Counted from the stretch's first letter, positions 1 through 11,025 are shown. The stretch is DNA of 64,000 bases from Enterobacterales bacterium (GCA_015655145.1 JAATFO010000060.1:1-64000); one strand, 5' to 3'. Translations and numbers: made by a program. The notes: generated from the sequence alone by a model not told the origin.

Positions 1-125
1 AAATTGATTTGTATCAAAATTCATTAGGGATAGTCCCCTACTATGGCCTCACATTCCTGATGTCCGTCATTTATGCCGTTCTTCAGAGTCATTGTATTCA
101 CCTTGTAATGATATATACCTAAATA

Positions 126-2384
126 ATGTATACACACGCCTGGTTAAAATCATTCAGTGCCAAATGGTGGGGATTACCCTTATTACTGCCGCTGATGTTG
201 CTCCCGATTTCCCGCCTGCTTTCGGCGCGCTTGCATCTGGCTGAAGGTGATGTCTATTTGCTTTTTTTGCCGCTGGCGATGATGGTTGCGTTGTTGATGG
301 TTTTTGACTGGGCAGCATTGCCGGGTATCGCTTTAGCGCTGGCCTGGCACTATGGTGCGTTGCTGAACTGGGTACCCACACTGGCGATTTGCAGTGTTTT
401 CCTGACGGCGCTCAGTAGTTGTTGGCTGGGCTATCGAGCTTATGCTGGCCGCCACTGGGGGATCAGTGTTGGCGGAACACGGTTGATGTCAGTTCATCTG
501 TTATGGTTTGGTTTTTTTCTCCCGGCCTTGTTTGTTGCCCTGTTACAGTTGATCGTGACACTCTCCATTGTGCCGGAAGAGAATGCGATCTTACCGCGTA
601 GCCCGTTTGCTGTGCGGACTTTAATCAATTATCTGTCGGTGTTGTTGTCGTGCGTCTCAATGATCCCGCTGTACTATTGTTTGCTGCGGATTTTCAAAAA
701 TCCGCGTTTCGCGCGGCAGCTTATTCAGCAAATAAAACGGCAAATTGCTGACGAAGTCACGCGTGGTGAGTTATTTGGCTGGATAGTCTTACTCATTCTG
801 CTGTTGTTGATCCTCACCGGGCTGGGGATGGTGAAGGACAATTTTCGAGTCGGTGACTACGCCCTGGTATTACTGTTGCCGATGATGTTATGGGCCTCAG
901 CACGTTTTGGTTATTTACTGACATCGCTTAGCTGGTCGTTGATTCTGATCATTCTTTGCCAGTTTCGTGAGCAATTTCTGGCAAATCCGGTATTTTTCCA
1001 TCACCTGGCGGTGGTTTCCTCAAATCTCATTGTTTTTACACTGACTTTTTTTCTGTTGTCGGTCAATGGCACACGACAACGGCATACCCTCAACAAGACG
1101 CGCCGGGCGGCGCTGATTGATCCCATCATTGATTTACCCAATTTGCGGGCATTAGGGGTTGATCTTGCTAAATATTCGCATTCAACATTGTGTTTTCTCC
1201 GTATCCCGGAGCTTGATGTACTGAGCCGCACCTATGGTTTGCGGTTGCGTATTCAGTACAAGCGCAGCCTGGCGGACCATTTACGGCCATTGTTGCAGCG
1301 CCATGAAGGGATTTATCAATTGCCAGGGTTTGACCTTGTATTGCGTATCGATAAAGAAACCCACCATCTGCGTATTGAAGAGATGGCGACACAACTGAAT
1401 GATTATCACCTGACATGGGATGGCTTACCGTTACAGCCGGATGTCGGCATTAGTTATTGTCATGTCAAACCGCCAGTGGCGCATTTATATGAGTTATTGG
1501 GTGAAATGAGCGCCATGGCGGAAGTCTCGTTACACAGCCGGCGGCCGGAAGACATGCAACAAGGCAATGTTCCCGTGGAAAATAATGTGCGGGAAAAAGT
1601 GATGATGCTGCATGAGGTACAGCGCGCGCTGGAAACAGATAGTTTTGTTCTGTTGGCGCAACGTATTCAGGGGCGGCGTGGTGATGACTACCATGAAATT
1701 TTGCTGCGGATGGTCGACTCTCACGGCGAGCAACTCAAACCGGATCGTTTTTTACCCGTGGTACGTGAATGTGGCATGACGTGGGAGATCGATCACTGGG
1801 TACTGGAGAAGACCCTGGCGTTTATTGATACACACCGGCATTGTTTGCCAGCAGCACGGTTTTCGATAAATCTGTTTGCCGACAGTCTGTGTCGCCCCCA
1901 TCTGGCACATGATATTAACACCATGCTGATGGCGAGAAATATTGAACCCTGGCAACTGGTGATTGAAGTGGAAGAGTCGCCAATACTCAGCGACTCCTCA
2001 TGGGGAAATCGTTCGATTAGTCGTTTACGTCAGATGGGATGCCGTGTCGCCATTGATGATTTTGGTACGGGTTATGCCAGCTATATGCGGTTAAAAGAAG
2101 TGCAGGCGGATATCCTGAAAATTGATGGCAGTTTTATCTGTAATATGCTGGACAGTAGCCTTGATTATCAGATTATTGAATCAATTTACCGGATTGCACG
2201 GCTGAAACGGATGAAAGTTGTGGCCAAGTCGGTGGAATCCAATGAAGTGGCGGAGGCGCTGAAAAAAATGGGTATTGATTATTTGCAAGGCTATGCCATC
2301 GGTGAACCCCAACCGTTACTGGCGCTCAGTCGTGGTGAACCGGCGCAATTGATGGTGGCCGATGCCAGCCGGGGCGCTGGCTAA
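126..2384 (+). CDS. pdeF: EAL-domain cyclic-di-GMP phosphodiesterase (PdeF/YfgF type)
   Basis: This is a 752-aa inner-membrane protein, close to E. coli YfgF in length and in its place beside ppx. The first ~300 residues hold about eight to ten hydrophobic segments (MASE1-like sensor). A degenerate GGDEF domain follows (LPGFDLVL stands where GGDEF should be), then an EAL domain from ~490. The EAL signature reads EILLR (E524). N in FSINLFADSL, E in VIEVEES, DDFGTG (D644/D645) and KIDGSF (K665) are present. The loop usually written AEGVE reads AKSVE, so Lys701 replaces a conserved acidic residue. The family hydrolyses c-di-GMP; activity of this copy is inferred. It converges on tehB with a 4-bp overlap at the stop codons. 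Confidence 0.88.
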   Translation: MYTHAWLKSFSAKWWGLPLLLPLMLLPISRLLSARLHLAEGDVYLLFLPLAMMVALLMVFDWAALPGIALALAWHYGALLNWVPTLAICSVFLTALSSCWLGYRAYAGRHWGISVGGTRLMSVHLLWFGFFLPALFVALLQLIVTLSIVPEENAILPRSPFAVRTLINYLSVLLSCVSMIPLYYCLLRIFKNPRFARQLIQQIKRQIADEVTRGELFGWIVLLILLLLILTGLGMVKDNFRVGDYALVLLLPMMLWASARFGYLLTSLSWSLILIILCQFREQFLANPVFFHHLAVVSSNLIVFTLTFFLLSVNGTRQRHTLNKTRRAALIDPIIDLPNLRALGVDLAKYSHSTLCFLRIPELDVLSRTYGLRLRIQYKRSLADHLRPLLQRHEGIYQLPGFDLVLRIDKETHHLRIEEMATQLNDYHLTWDGLPLQPDVGISYCHVKPPVAHLYELLGEMSAMAEVSLHSRRPEDMQQGNVPVENNVREKVMMLHEVQRALETDSFVLLAQRIQGRRGDDYHEILLRMVDSHGEQLKPDRFLPVVRECGMTWEIDHWVLEKTLAFIDTHRHCLPAARFSINLFADSLCRPHLAHDINTMLMARNIEPWQLVIEVEESPILSDSSWGNRSISRLRQMGCRVAIDDFGTGYASYMRLKEVQADILKIDGSFICNMLDSSLDYQIIESIYRIARLKRMKVVAKSVESNEVAEALKKMGIDYLQGYAIGEPQPLLALSRGEPAQLMVADASRGAG

Positions 2385-2989
2385 TCCTCAGGAGGCGATT
2401 TCCTTGCCAACAGGGTAGCGAAGCGCAGTTTAATACGCTGGCCGCTGGCATCCGTTTTATGCAGTTGACCAGAGTTCTCATTATATTTAATGATCTGCCA
2501 TTGCCGATAGTAATTGCTTAATTCACCTGATTTGAAGGTAAACGGAAACGCAACCGGGCAGGGGAAATCACGGGTATCCATGGCGGAAACAATCAGATTG
2601 AAGCCATTTTTTACCGTGCTGGCCTGCATATCGGCAATCAACTGCGGTACGGTTTCTGGTTGTAGGAACATCATCACCACCGTGGAGAACACGAAATTAT
2701 ACGCGCCGTTAAAACGCAGCGTGTTGAAATCATGGTGCTCTGTGCGAATATTACTGAGTGATTCCGCCGTAATGATTTGGTTCAGGTTCGTGAGACTGAG
2801 TGGATTTTTATCCCAGGCGGTGACATCAAAACCGCTCTGATGCAGATAAAGCGCGTTACGCCCATTACCACATCCGATATCCAGGGCTGTTCCGATGGGC
2901 AACTGCGGCAAGGCGGCAACCACCTCTGAATGTGGGGCGGTCAGGTGGTATTTTTCAGTAAAATAGTTCTCAGAGCGTGTTGTTGTCAT
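2381..2989 (-). CDS. tehB: SAM-dependent methyltransferase TehB
   Basis: This 202-aa protein is very similar to E. coli TehB (197 aa): ENYFTEKYHLT at the N-terminus, the SAM-binding motif LDIGCGNGRNALYL at ~37-50, AWDKNPLS for motif II and IKLRFATLLARK at the end. TehB is a cytoplasmic methyltransferase linked to tellurite resistance and detoxification. In E. coli it is cotranscribed with the membrane protein TehA; no tehA is present here. It sits between pdeF and ppx, which are neighbours in E. coli, so it is an insertion into the shared order. An AGGTAA ribosome site precedes the ATG. Confidence 0.9.
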   Translation of the reverse strand: MTTTRSENYFTEKYHLTAPHSEVVAALPQLPIGTALDIGCGNGRNALYLHQSGFDVTAWDKNPLSLTNLNQIITAESLSNIRTEHHDFNTLRFNGAYNFVFSTVVMMFLQPETVPQLIADMQASTVKNGFNLIVSAMDTRDFPCPVAFPFTFKSGELSNYYRQWQIIKYNENSGQLHKTDASGQRIKLRFATLLARKSPPED

Positions 2990-3160
2990 CGTCGCTGGTT
3001 ACCTGCATCATTGTCATATCGGTGTTGCTGTTACTGTTACGCCGCCAGCGGGATTGTCCCCTCTGGCTGGGGTTAGCGCATTATAGTGCATGCTTATCGG
3101 CTTGCTGAACATCAAGTTCACAACCTTGTATGCCAACATGGATGGCCGCAAAGGACATGA

Positions 3161-4699
3161 TCAGCCTGACGAGGCTGATTGCTCGATGATCACCAGCTTC
3201 CAGTCTTCGACATCTTCCCAGTAGGTCTGCTCGCGTTCCAGATCCAGTTGTACCAGGTTATTCTGGCTGAAATACCCGGAAGGAAATATCAGCGTCCACT
3301 GATGTTCGTTGGTTTTCAGTATTAGCGTCGCGGGTTTACTGGTGGCCTGACGCTGATTATTAAGTAAGGTCCCCAGGCGTAACAGAAAAACCAGCGGTAA
3401 AAATTGTTTTTTCTTAAATAAAGTCAAACGTGGCATTTCGTCCACTTTTACTGCTTTACGGTGATAACGCACCAGTGTTGCCAACAGTGATTGTTGATCC
3501 TGATTAAAGCCAGGCATGTTGGTATTTTGCAGGATGTAGGCGGAGTGGCGGTGTAATCCACTGTGATTGATGGTTAAACCAACTTCATGCAACATGGCGG
3601 CCCATTTCAGTAATGCGGCCAGTTGCGGATTGGCCTGTTGGGGATTTTGGCTTTTCCATTGCTGGTAGAGTGACTCAGTGGTTTCCAGTACGCGTCGCGC
3701 CTGATCATTATCGATATTGTAGTGGTTGGCGAGACTTTGCGCGGTCCGGCTGCGAATGTCCTGATGACGAAAACGTCCTTCCATCTCATATAACACCCCT
3801 TCACGCAGCGCACCATCAGACAAGTGTAACTCGCGGATCGCCAGCGCATCAAAGACGCCATACATAATGGCCAGACCCGGGACAAAAACCGCTTTGCGTT
3901 CTTCAGAAAGTCCCGGCAAACTGAGAGCATCAAAGGATGAATAACTGATTACGGCGTTATAGAGCTTTTCCAGACGTTCTGGCGTCACGATTTTTTCTTT
4001 TTCGCCCATCGCCTGAAGGACTTCACAGGCCGCTTTAATGGTGCCGGATGCACCGAGGGCAAACTGCCAGCCAAGCAGTCGATACTGCCATGAGAGTGTT
4101 TCCAGCTTTTGCACGGCGGCAAGACGGGCACGATGAAAGTTCTCTTTGCTAATGACGCCGCCAGGGAAATAGAGTTGGGCGAAATTGACGCAGCCCATAC
4201 GACGGCTCTCCACCAACAGAGGTTCAAAATCTTCGCCGATGACCAGCTCGGTGGAGCCCCCGCCGATATCAAGCACGAGCTTGCGTCCTTTTTCCGGCTG
4301 GATGTGTTCAACCCCCATAAAAATAAGTCGCGCTTCTTCCTGACCTGAGATGACTTCGATCGGGTAAGGGATAACCGTTGCGGCCCGGCGCAAAAACTCG
4401 GCCGCATTAGCGGCCTGACGTAAAGTATGGGTGCCGACAATGGTGACGTTAGCGGCGCTGAAACCTTGCAGGCGCTCAGCAAACAGCGCCAGACAATTAA
4501 GGCCGCGCTGAATAGCTTCTTCACTGAGCACATTGTGGCTATCAAGCCCATCAGCCAGATGTACACGCTGTTTCAGCCGCCCCAATACTTGTATCGCGCC
4601 ATCCACCACGCGAGCTATCACCATGTGGAAGCTGTTTGAACCAAGGTCAACGGCAGCAAATTCCTGCGGTTTTGGCGTACTTTTATGGGAGATTGGCAT
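3161..4699 (-). CDS. ppx: Exopolyphosphatase
   Basis: At 512 aa this is the size of E. coli Ppx. It hydrolyses the terminal phosphate from long polyphosphate chains and is also active on pppGpp. The N-terminal actin-like (ASKHA) fold shows [16 protein letters not shown] at ~17 and the phosphate loop [14 protein letters not shown] at ~141. The C-terminal third is the HD-related helical domain ([13 protein letters not shown]). It lies 6 bp downstream of ppk on the same strand, so the two form the usual ppk-ppx operon for polyphosphate turnover. Confidence 0.97.
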   Translation of the reverse strand: MPISHKSTPKPQEFAAVDLGSNSFHMVIARVVDGAIQVLGRLKQRVHLADGLDSHNVLSEEAIQRGLNCLALFAERLQGFSAANVTIVGTHTLRQAANAAEFLRRAATVIPYPIEVISGQEEARLIFMGVEHIQPEKGRKLVLDIGGGSTELVIGEDFEPLLVESRRMGCVNFAQLYFPGGVISKENFHRARLAAVQKLETLSWQYRLLGWQFALGASGTIKAACEVLQAMGEKEKIVTPERLEKLYNAVISYSSFDALSLPGLSEERKAVFVPGLAIMYGVFDALAIRELHLSDGALREGVLYEMEGRFRHQDIRSRTAQSLANHYNIDNDQARRVLETTESLYQQWKSQNPQQANPQLAALLKWAAMLHEVGLTINHSGLHRHSAYILQNTNMPGFNQDQQSLLATLVRYHRKAVKVDEMPRLTLFKKKQFLPLVFLLRLGTLLNNQRQATSKPATLILKTNEHQWTLIFPSGYFSQNNLVQLDLEREQTYWEDVEDWKLVIIEQSASSG

Positions 4700-4705
4700 A
4701 GTGAA

Positions 4706-6766
4706 TTATTCTGGCTGCTCCAGCGTTTTGAGGTAATTGTAAATAGCCAGTTGTGCTCGCACTTTGCGGCGATTACCACGCGGCACATAACGATTACTCA
4801 GTTCTTTATCAATAAAACGGGCTTTCAGGGTATCATTGAACAGGATGGCGATAATATCCTGAATACGTTGTTTCAGTACCGGATCAAGGATTGCCACCGC
4901 CACTTCAATGCGGTAATCAATGTTACGCGTCATCCAGTCGGCTGAAGACAGAAATACTTTTTTATCACCGCCATTCTCGAAAATATACACGCGATCGTGT
5001 TCGAGGTAGCGATCAACAATACTGATTACGTGGATGTTATCACTAATGCCTTCGAGATTTGGAATTAACGAGCACATGCCGCGGATCAATAAATTTACTT
5101 TTACTCCAACGCTGGAAGCAGTGTAAAGACGATCCACCAACCCTTTGTCGACCAAATTGTTCACTTTCAGGGTAATGCCCGCGGCCAGGCCCTGTTGTGC
5201 GTTGGCGATTTCATCATCAATGAGCTGATACAACATCCGGCGCGAGTTTTGTGGTGACACCATCAGGTAATCAAAGCTGACCGGACGATAAGGGTTTTCG
5301 ATAAAACTGAATACGCGGCGCACTTCATTGGCGATACGTGCATCAGCAGTCAGTAGTGAATAGTCGGTATAGAGGCGTGCGGTTTTCTCGTTGAAGTTGC
5401 CTGTACCGATATGCGCATACCGTACCAGCTCGTTCCCCTCACGGCGAGAGATCAGGAACAGTTTCGCGTGTATTTTTAGCCCGGGCGCAGAGAAGATAAC
5501 ATGTACGCCTGCTTCCGTCAGACGTTTGGCCCAGTGGATATTGGCTTCTTCGTCAAAACGGGCCTGTAACTCGACAACCACCGTGACTTTTTTGCCATTA
5601 TACGCTGCATGAATCATCGCATCGATGATGCGTGAGTGTTTGGCGACGCGATAAATGTTGATTTTGATCGCCAGCACGCTGGGATCAAACGATGCCTGAC
5701 GTAGCAGTTCCAGCACGTGTTCAAAGGTATGATAAGGAAAGTAGAGTAATACATCATGATTACGGATCGCATCAAAACCGTTACGGAAGCCGTCAAACCA
5801 GGTATGGCGTAATTGAGGTAATGGTTTATTGACCAGGTTGGTTTTACCCACATTAGGGAAGCTGATGAAGTCTTTAAAATTATGGTAGCGTCCACCGGGG
5901 ATGATGGAATCATAACCAGAGATATTCAGCTTCTCGCGCAATAATTCGACCATCACATCAGGCATATCGCGCTGATAGACAAAACGCACCGGCTCGGCCG
6001 TGAGACGTTGCTTCAGGCTGGAAGACATCAATTCCAGCAGGCTTGACTCCATTTCGGTCACCAGGTCGTATTCGGCATCACGCGTCATTTTCATCGAATA
6101 AGCATTGAGCGCATCGTATTCGAAGAAACCTTTAAAAATATCATCCAGGCAATAACGTAAAATGTTATCCAGTAAGATCATCGGTTTACGACGACGTGGT
6201 GTTTCCGGAGGCAAATTGACGAACCGCGGTACTTTATCGGAGGGAATTTCCAGCAGGGCATAGTGAATCTCATCACCATGAATAATTTCCACGGCCAGAT
6301 AGGTGTAATCGTCTTTAAGAAACTCCGTGAGATCGGTATCGTGATTGATAAGAATCGGTGTGACATGCTGCAATAACTGGTGTTTAAAGTAATGACGCAA
6401 CCAGGTTTGTTGATTGGGTGACAATTGGCGTTCGTTGATCAGGAATATTTGATTGCGCGCCATTTCCAGCAGCAAGTCGTTATACAGGCCGTCAAATTCC
6501 AGATCGGCTTTCAGGACGCGTTGTTGAATCTTTTTTAATAAGTGACGCGGCGCACTAGCCGAACCTTGCTCTTCACCAATCAGAATGCGCCGTTTTAGAT
6601 CAGCGAAACGGACTTTATAAAATTCATCCAGGTTGCTGGAATAGATACCAAGAAAACGCATGCGTTCAATCAGTGGATTGGTTTTATCGGCGGCTTCTTG
6701 CAGCACGCGCTCATTGAAGGATAACCAGCTCAGTTCTTTTTCGATGTATAGCTTTTCCTGACCCAT
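4706..6766 (-). CDS. ppk: Polyphosphate kinase
   Basis: This 686-aa enzyme (E. coli 688) makes polyphosphate from ATP at the inner membrane. The N domain starts [17 protein letters not shown]. The phospholipase-D-like catalytic domains carry the phospho-histidine region [16 protein letters not shown] at ~435, [13 protein letters not shown] just before it, and the later [14 protein letters not shown]. It is the first gene of ppk-ppx. The 182-bp gap to purN should hold its promoter; I see an inverted repeat GTCAT-N2-ATGAC there at 6859-6870, but no convincing Pho box. Confidence 0.97.
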   Translation of the reverse strand: MGQEKLYIEKELSWLSFNERVLQEAADKTNPLIERMRFLGIYSSNLDEFYKVRFADLKRRILIGEEQGSASAPRHLLKKIQQRVLKADLEFDGLYNDLLLEMARNQIFLINERQLSPNQQTWLRHYFKHQLLQHVTPILINHDTDLTEFLKDDYTYLAVEIIHGDEIHYALLEIPSDKVPRFVNLPPETPRRRKPMILLDNILRYCLDDIFKGFFEYDALNAYSMKMTRDAEYDLVTEMESSLLELMSSSLKQRLTAEPVRFVYQRDMPDVMVELLREKLNISGYDSIIPGGRYHNFKDFISFPNVGKTNLVNKPLPQLRHTWFDGFRNGFDAIRNHDVLLYFPYHTFEHVLELLRQASFDPSVLAIKINIYRVAKHSRIIDAMIHAAYNGKKVTVVVELQARFDEEANIHWAKRLTEAGVHVIFSAPGLKIHAKLFLISRREGNELVRYAHIGTGNFNEKTARLYTDYSLLTADARIANEVRRVFSFIENPYRPVSFDYLMVSPQNSRRMLYQLIDDEIANAQQGLAAGITLKVNNLVDKGLVDRLYTASSVGVKVNLLIRGMCSLIPNLEGISDNIHVISIVDRYLEHDRVYIFENGGDKKVFLSSADWMTRNIDYRIEVAVAILDPVLKQRIQDIIAILFNDTLKARFIDKELSNRYVPRGNRRKVRAQLAIYNYLKTLEQPE

Positions 6767-6948
6767 TATGGCTCCGTTTTGCTGATGCAGGACAACGGTA
6801 TCCAGTATCCGTCACTATTATGGCGAGAGTATGGCAGTATTGTCCAACGGCAACGACGGTCATTTATGACGGCAGTGGGGCCATCACGTTGTCTGGGGAT
6901 GGTTTTTCCGCCAGCGGCTTACGGTATCGCGGCAACGGGTGGCGGCGT

Positions 6949-7587
6949 TTATTCAGCTGCATGACCTTGTGGCGGCAATTTTTCCTCATCCAGCCAGGCG
7001 GCGTTATCACGCAGGGTCAGGCGGCCACTGACAAACCAACTGATCACCAGTGGGTAAATGGCATATTCCTGTTGCTGTACCCGTGCGCTGATCTCATGTT
7101 CGTCGTCATCGACAAAGATCGGCACTTTTGCCTGTAAAATCACCGGCCCGCCATCCAGTTCCTCGCTGACAAAATGCACCGTGGCGCCATGCTCACGATC
7201 GCCGTTTTCCAGCGCCCGGCGATGAGTATGCAATCCCGGATATTTCGGCAACAGGGAAGGGTGAATATTCAACAGGCGACCATAATAATGGGCGACAAAG
7301 GCCGGGCTGAGAATGCGCATGTAACCCGCCAGCACCACCACATCAGGTTGATACGCATCAATCGCCAGCATCAATGCGAGGTCAAAGGCGGCACGGTCAG
7401 CGGGTTGAGCAGCGGTTAATGCATGTGCGGGAATGCCTGCGGCGCGTGCCCGTTCAAGCCCAAACGCCTGGGCTTGATTGCTGAAAACTGCCTCCACGCG
7501 GCCGTTGATGCGTCCTTGCTGGCAGGCATCCAGGATAGCCTGAAGATTGCTTCCGTTGCCAGAAACCAGCACGACAATGTGTTTCAC
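6949..7587 (-). CDS. purN: Phosphoribosylglycinamide formyltransferase (GART 1)
   Basis: PurN (212 aa, same as E. coli) transfers the formyl group of 10-formyl-THF to GAR, step 3 of purine synthesis. Seen: the N-terminal [17 protein letters not shown] loop, the catalytic stretch [23 protein letters not shown] (Asn and His) and the Asp of the [13 protein letters not shown] region. The start ATG overlaps the purM stop by 4 bp (ATGA), so the two are translationally coupled. Confidence 0.97.
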   Translation of the reverse strand: MKHIVVLVSGNGSNLQAILDACQQGRINGRVEAVFSNQAQAFGLERARAAGIPAHALTAAQPADRAAFDLALMLAIDAYQPDVVVLAGYMRILSPAFVAHYYGRLLNIHPSLLPKYPGLHTHRRALENGDREHGATVHFVSEELDGGPVILQAKVPIFVDDDEHEISARVQQQEYAIYPLVISWFVSGRLTLRDNAAWLDEEKLPPQGHAAE

Positions 7588-8624
7588 GGATTGATCACCA
7601 CGGCTTCCGCGCTGTCAGAGGCAACGATAACGCCGATTTTCCAGGCGTTCTCACCCGCGTTGTTCATCAGTTGCACGGCTTTGTCCGCTTCACTGGCACT
7701 GAGCGCAATGACCATCCCAACACCACAGTTAAAGGTGCGGTACATTTCATGGCGGCTGACATTGCCGGCTTGCTGCATCCAGTTGAACACCGCCGGCCAT
7801 TGCCAACTGGATTCTTCCAGTACGGCTTGTGTGTTAGCAGGTAATACGCGCGGAATATTTTCCCAAAAACCACCGCCGGTCAGGTGCGCGATGGCATGCA
7901 CATCCACCTGTTCGATCAAGCTGAGAATATTTTTGACATAGATACGCGTCGGGGCCAGCAGGTGATCAGCCAGCGGTTTGCCTTCCAGTTGTTTAGTTAA
8001 CGGGTCGGTCTGGCTAACTTCGAGGATTTTACGCACCAGCGAGTAGCCGTTTGAATGAGGGCCACTGGAACCCAGCGCAATCAGCACATCGCCATCACGC
8101 ACTTTGCTGCCATCAATAATATCTGCTTTTTCTACTACGCCGACACAGAACCCGGCGACATCGTAATCTTCGCCATGGTACATCCCGGGCATTTCAGCGG
8201 TTTCACCGCCCACTAACGCACAGCCTGATTGCAGGCAACCTTCAGCAATACCGGAGATAACGGCGGAGGCGGTATCCACATCCAGTTTGCCAGTGGCGTA
8301 ATAATCGAGGAAAAACAGCGGTTCGGCACCCTGAACCACCAGGTCGTTCACACACATGGCGACCAGATCCACCCCGATACTCTCGTGGCGTTTGAGGTCC
8401 ATCGCCAGGCGCAGCTTGGTACCCACGCCATCGGTGCCCGAAACCAGCACCGGCTCACGGTATTTTTGCGGCAGCGCGCAAAGGGCGCCGAAACCGCCGA
8501 GTCCGCCCATCACTTCAGGACGCCGGGTTTTTTTCACGACACCTTTAATACGGTCGACTAAAGCATTGCCAGCATCAATATCGACACCAGCATCTTTATA
8601 GCTGAGAGTGGTCTTGTCGGTCAC
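7584..8624 (-). CDS. purM: Phosphoribosylformylglycinamidine cyclo-ligase (AIR synthetase)
   Basis: This 346-aa PurM closes the imidazole ring of AIR using ATP, step 5 of purine synthesis. Seen: [20 protein letters not shown] at the N-terminus, [12 protein letters not shown], the [19 protein letters not shown] core and [14 protein letters not shown]. It leads the purMN operon, with a PurR-type operator ~66 bp upstream of the ATG and upp divergent beyond it, as in E. coli. Confidence 0.97.
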   Translation of the reverse strand: MTDKTTLSYKDAGVDIDAGNALVDRIKGVVKKTRRPEVMGGLGGFGALCALPQKYREPVLVSGTDGVGTKLRLAMDLKRHESIGVDLVAMCVNDLVVQGAEPLFFLDYYATGKLDVDTASAVISGIAEGCLQSGCALVGGETAEMPGMYHGEDYDVAGFCVGVVEKADIIDGSKVRDGDVLIALGSSGPHSNGYSLVRKILEVSQTDPLTKQLEGKPLADHLLAPTRIYVKNILSLIEQVDVHAIAHLTGGGFWENIPRVLPANTQAVLEESSWQWPAVFNWMQQAGNVSRHEMYRTFNCGVGMVIALSASEADKAVQLMNNAGENAWKIGVIVASDSAEAVVINP

Positions 8625-8689
8625 TGCAAAATCCTCACGCGGTTTGCGATGGGTAGTTTGAAAATAAAGCGTGGCAATTCTATCAGCGC

Positions 8690-8705
8690 GGGCAAACGTT
8701 TGCGA
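8690..8705. promoter_or_regulatory. PurR operator of purMN
   Basis: GGGCAAACGTTTGCGA matches 13 of 16 positions of the PurR consensus ACGCAAACGTTTGCGT, including the central CG and an uninterrupted GCAAACGTTTGCG core. It lies between divergent purM and upp, closer to purM, as the PurR box does in E. coli. Repression of purMN by PurR with purine corepressor is inferred. Confidence 0.85.
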
Positions 8706-8867
8706 GTGCCATCTTGTCGCCTTATTGCGTGACGTTTAATTTTCGCTAATCCTGATTGGATGGCGCGACTTTTTGATTTTAATTGCCTCAGGTCATATGG
8801 CGCGCGCGGCAAAAGGCGGTATAATCCGGCGATTTTTTTTGCCGCCAACCACTTCAGGAGAACAACA

Positions 8868-9494
8868 ATGAAGATCGTGGAAGTCAAGCACCCGCTGGTC
8901 AAACATAAACTGGGTCTGATGCGGGAGCAGGATATCAGCACTAAACGTTTTCGTGAACTCGCCTCAGAAGTGGGAAATTTGCTGACGTATGAAGCGACCG
9001 CCTATCTGGAAACCGAGGTGGTGACCATTGAAGGCTGGAATGGTCCGGTTGACATTGAGCGCATCAAAGGGAAGAAAATTACCGTGGTGCCGATTTTACG
9101 TGCCGGTATTGGCATGATGAATGGCGTGCTGGAAAATGTGCCGAGCGCGCGTATCAGCGTGGTGGGTATCTATCGTGACGAAGAAACGCTAAAGCCGGTA
9201 CCGTATTTCCAGAAGCTGGCATCGAACATTGAAGAGCGGATGGCATTGGTGGTTGACCCGATGCTGGCCACTGGCGGCTCAATGATTGCGACCATTGATC
9301 TGCTTAAAAAGGCAGGATGTAACAGTATTAAAGTGCTGGTGCTGGTCGCCGCGCCAGAAGGGATCAGCGCTCTGGAAACGGCGCATCCGGATGTGGAGCT
9401 TTATACCGCGGCAATCGATAAGGGATTGAATGATAAAGGCTATATCATCCCTGGTTTGGGTGATGCCGGCGATAAAATATTTGGTACTAAATAG
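8868..9494 (+). CDS. upp: Uracil phosphoribosyltransferase
   Basis: This 208-aa enzyme, the E. coli length, converts uracil plus PRPP to UMP in pyrimidine salvage. Seen: [20 protein letters not shown] at the start, the PRPP loop region [15 protein letters not shown] and the C-terminal uracil-binding [14 protein letters not shown]. The ATG at 8868 has CAGGAG 8 nt upstream and fits the family start, so the longer frame to 8760 is rejected. A perfect -10 TATAAT lies at 8820-8825, with no clear -35. It is followed by uraA (permease), so uptake and conversion are linked. Confidence 0.97.
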   Translation: MKIVEVKHPLVKHKLGLMREQDISTKRFRELASEVGNLLTYEATAYLETEVVTIEGWNGPVDIERIKGKKITVVPILRAGIGMMNGVLENVPSARISVVGIYRDEETLKPVPYFQKLASNIEERMALVVDPMLATGGSMIATIDLLKKAGCNSIKVLVLVAAPEGISALETAHPDVELYTAAIDKGLNDKGYIIPGLGDAGDKIFGTK

Positions 9495-9681
9495 CCGATG
9501 TCCTGTACTCAGGTACTCAACATGCCGGGTGTGGGCGGTGTTTTTCACCGCTATCTGTTGCGGGTGTATTGCACCATGTGCCCGTGGTTTGCAGCCTGGA
9601 AGCGTTTAGTCATGACCAGCGGTCTGAGCATGTGGATGCAAGCGAATCTGTGGGAACGTCTTCCCGTAGACATATTTTCTA
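9495..9681. other. Unexplained upp-uraA spacer
   Basis: The stretch between the upp stop and the terminator before uraA is ~190 nt. It has a small hairpin, GCGGTG-N5-CACCGC, at 9535-9551. A 65-codon frame (9498-9695) runs into the terminator stem, has no ribosome site and resembles nothing I know. It may be plain 3' UTR of upp or the body of a small RNA ending at the terminator. Confidence 0.3.
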
Positions 9682-9709
9682 AGCCGACTCAGTGAGTCGG
9701 CTTTTTTTT
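9682..9709 (+). terminator. Rho-independent terminator between upp and uraA
   Basis: Arms AGCCGACTCA and TGAGTCGGCT are perfectly complementary and are followed by eight T residues. It would end upp transcripts ~190 nt after the stop codon. Because uraA starts only ~30 nt later, uraA must be reached by read-through or antitermination, or have a promoter overlapping this structure. Confidence 0.9.
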
Positions 9710-9740
9710 GGCAAATAATGACATCGTAAGAGGATGAACC

Positions 9741-11024
9741 ATGACCCGTCGCGTGATTGGGGTGAGCGAGCGGCCGCCGCTACTGCAAACCATACCGCTC
9801 AGTTTCCAGCACCTGTTCGCCATGTTTGGCGCGACGGTACTGGTGCCGATTTTGTTTCATATCAATCCGGCAACTGTACTGCTGTTTAATGGTGTTGGCA
9901 CCTTACTGTATCTGTATATCTGTAAAGGTCAGATTCCGGCATATCTGGGCTCAAGTTTTGCGTTTATTTCTCCTGTCCTGCTGCTGTTGCCATTGGGATA
10001 TGAAGTCGCGCTCGGTGGCTTTATTATCTGCGGCGTGCTGTTTTGCCTGGTGGCGTTTATCGTGAAAAAAGCGGGCACCGGCTGGCTCGATGTGATATTT
10101 CCGCCAGCGGCGATGGGGGCGATTGTTGCCGTCATTGGTCTGGAACTGGCCAGTGTCGCGGCCAATATGGCGGGTTTGCTGCCAGCCGAGGGCGCGATTG
10201 TTGATAGCAAAACCATCATTATTTCGCTGATCACGCTGGGTGTGACGATCCTGGGTTCGGTGCTGTTTCGTGGATTTTTAGCCATTATCCCTATTTTGAT
10301 CGGTGTGTTGGTTGGTTATACGTTATCGTTTGCCATGGGAATTGTCGACTGGAGTGCGGTACGCGCTGCGCCGTGGTTTGCGTTGCCCACATTTTATACG
10401 CCGCGTTTCGAATGGTATGCTATTTTCACTATTTTACCGGCCGCGCTGGTGGTGATTGCTGAGCATGTCGGGCACCTGGTGGTGACCGCCAATATTGTGA
10501 AAAAGGATCTGATCCGTGAGCCAGGTCTGCATCGCTCGCTATTTGCCAATGGATTATCCACCGTGATCTCCGGCTTTTTTGGTTCTACGCCGAATACCAC
10601 CTACGGAGAAAATATTGGTGTGATGGCGATTACCCGGGTCTACAGTACCTGGGTGATTGGCGGCGCGGCGATTCTGGCGATCCTGCTCTCTTGCGTCGGT
10701 AAACTGGCGGCGGCGATTCAGGCGATCCCGGTGCCGGTGATGGGCGGCGTTTCGCTGTTACTGTATGGCGTGATTGGCGCATCCGGTATCCGGGTATTGA
10801 TTGAATCGAAAGTGGATTACAATAAAGCCCAGAACCTGATCCTGACCTCAGTGATCCTGATTATTGGCGTGAGTGGCGCCAAAGTGCATATTGGCGCCGC
10901 CGAGTTGAAAGGCATGGCGCTGGCCACCGTAGTGGGGATTGCGCTGAGCGTGATCTTCCGCGTCATCAGTCTGTTACGGCCTGAGGAAGTGGTACTGGAT
11001 GCCAAAGATGATACACAACCCTAA
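9741..11024 (+). CDS. uraA: Uracil:proton symporter UraA
   Basis: This 427-aa nucleobase permease (NCS2/NAT family; E. coli 429) takes up uracil at the inner membrane. There are about 14 hydrophobic segments. Family markers are QHLFAMFGATVLVPILF in TM1, IAEHVGHLVVTANI (the substrate Glu region) and TTYGENIGVMAITRV (second substrate Glu). An AAGAGGA ribosome site precedes ATG 9741. It follows upp and is closed by its own terminator. Confidence 0.97.
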   Translation: MTRRVIGVSERPPLLQTIPLSFQHLFAMFGATVLVPILFHINPATVLLFNGVGTLLYLYICKGQIPAYLGSSFAFISPVLLLLPLGYEVALGGFIICGVLFCLVAFIVKKAGTGWLDVIFPPAAMGAIVAVIGLELASVAANMAGLLPAEGAIVDSKTIIISLITLGVTILGSVLFRGFLAIIPILIGVLVGYTLSFAMGIVDWSAVRAAPWFALPTFYTPRFEWYAIFTILPAALVVIAEHVGHLVVTANIVKKDLIREPGLHRSLFANGLSTVISGFFGSTPNTTYGENIGVMAITRVYSTWVIGGAAILAILLSCVGKLAAAIQAIPVPVMGGVSLLLYGVIGASGIRVLIESKVDYNKAQNLILTSVILIIGVSGAKVHIGAAELKGMALATVVGIALSVIFRVISLLRPEEVVLDAKDDTQP

Positions 11025-11025
11025 G

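Noticed and set aside
6855-6881. Pho-box-like repeats upstream of ppk
   Set aside because: The half-sites have the wrong spacing (6 instead of 4) and several mismatches.
9498-9695. 65-codon frame between upp and uraA
   Set aside because: It has no ribosome site and runs into the terminator stem; odd composition with many Trp, Cys and Met.
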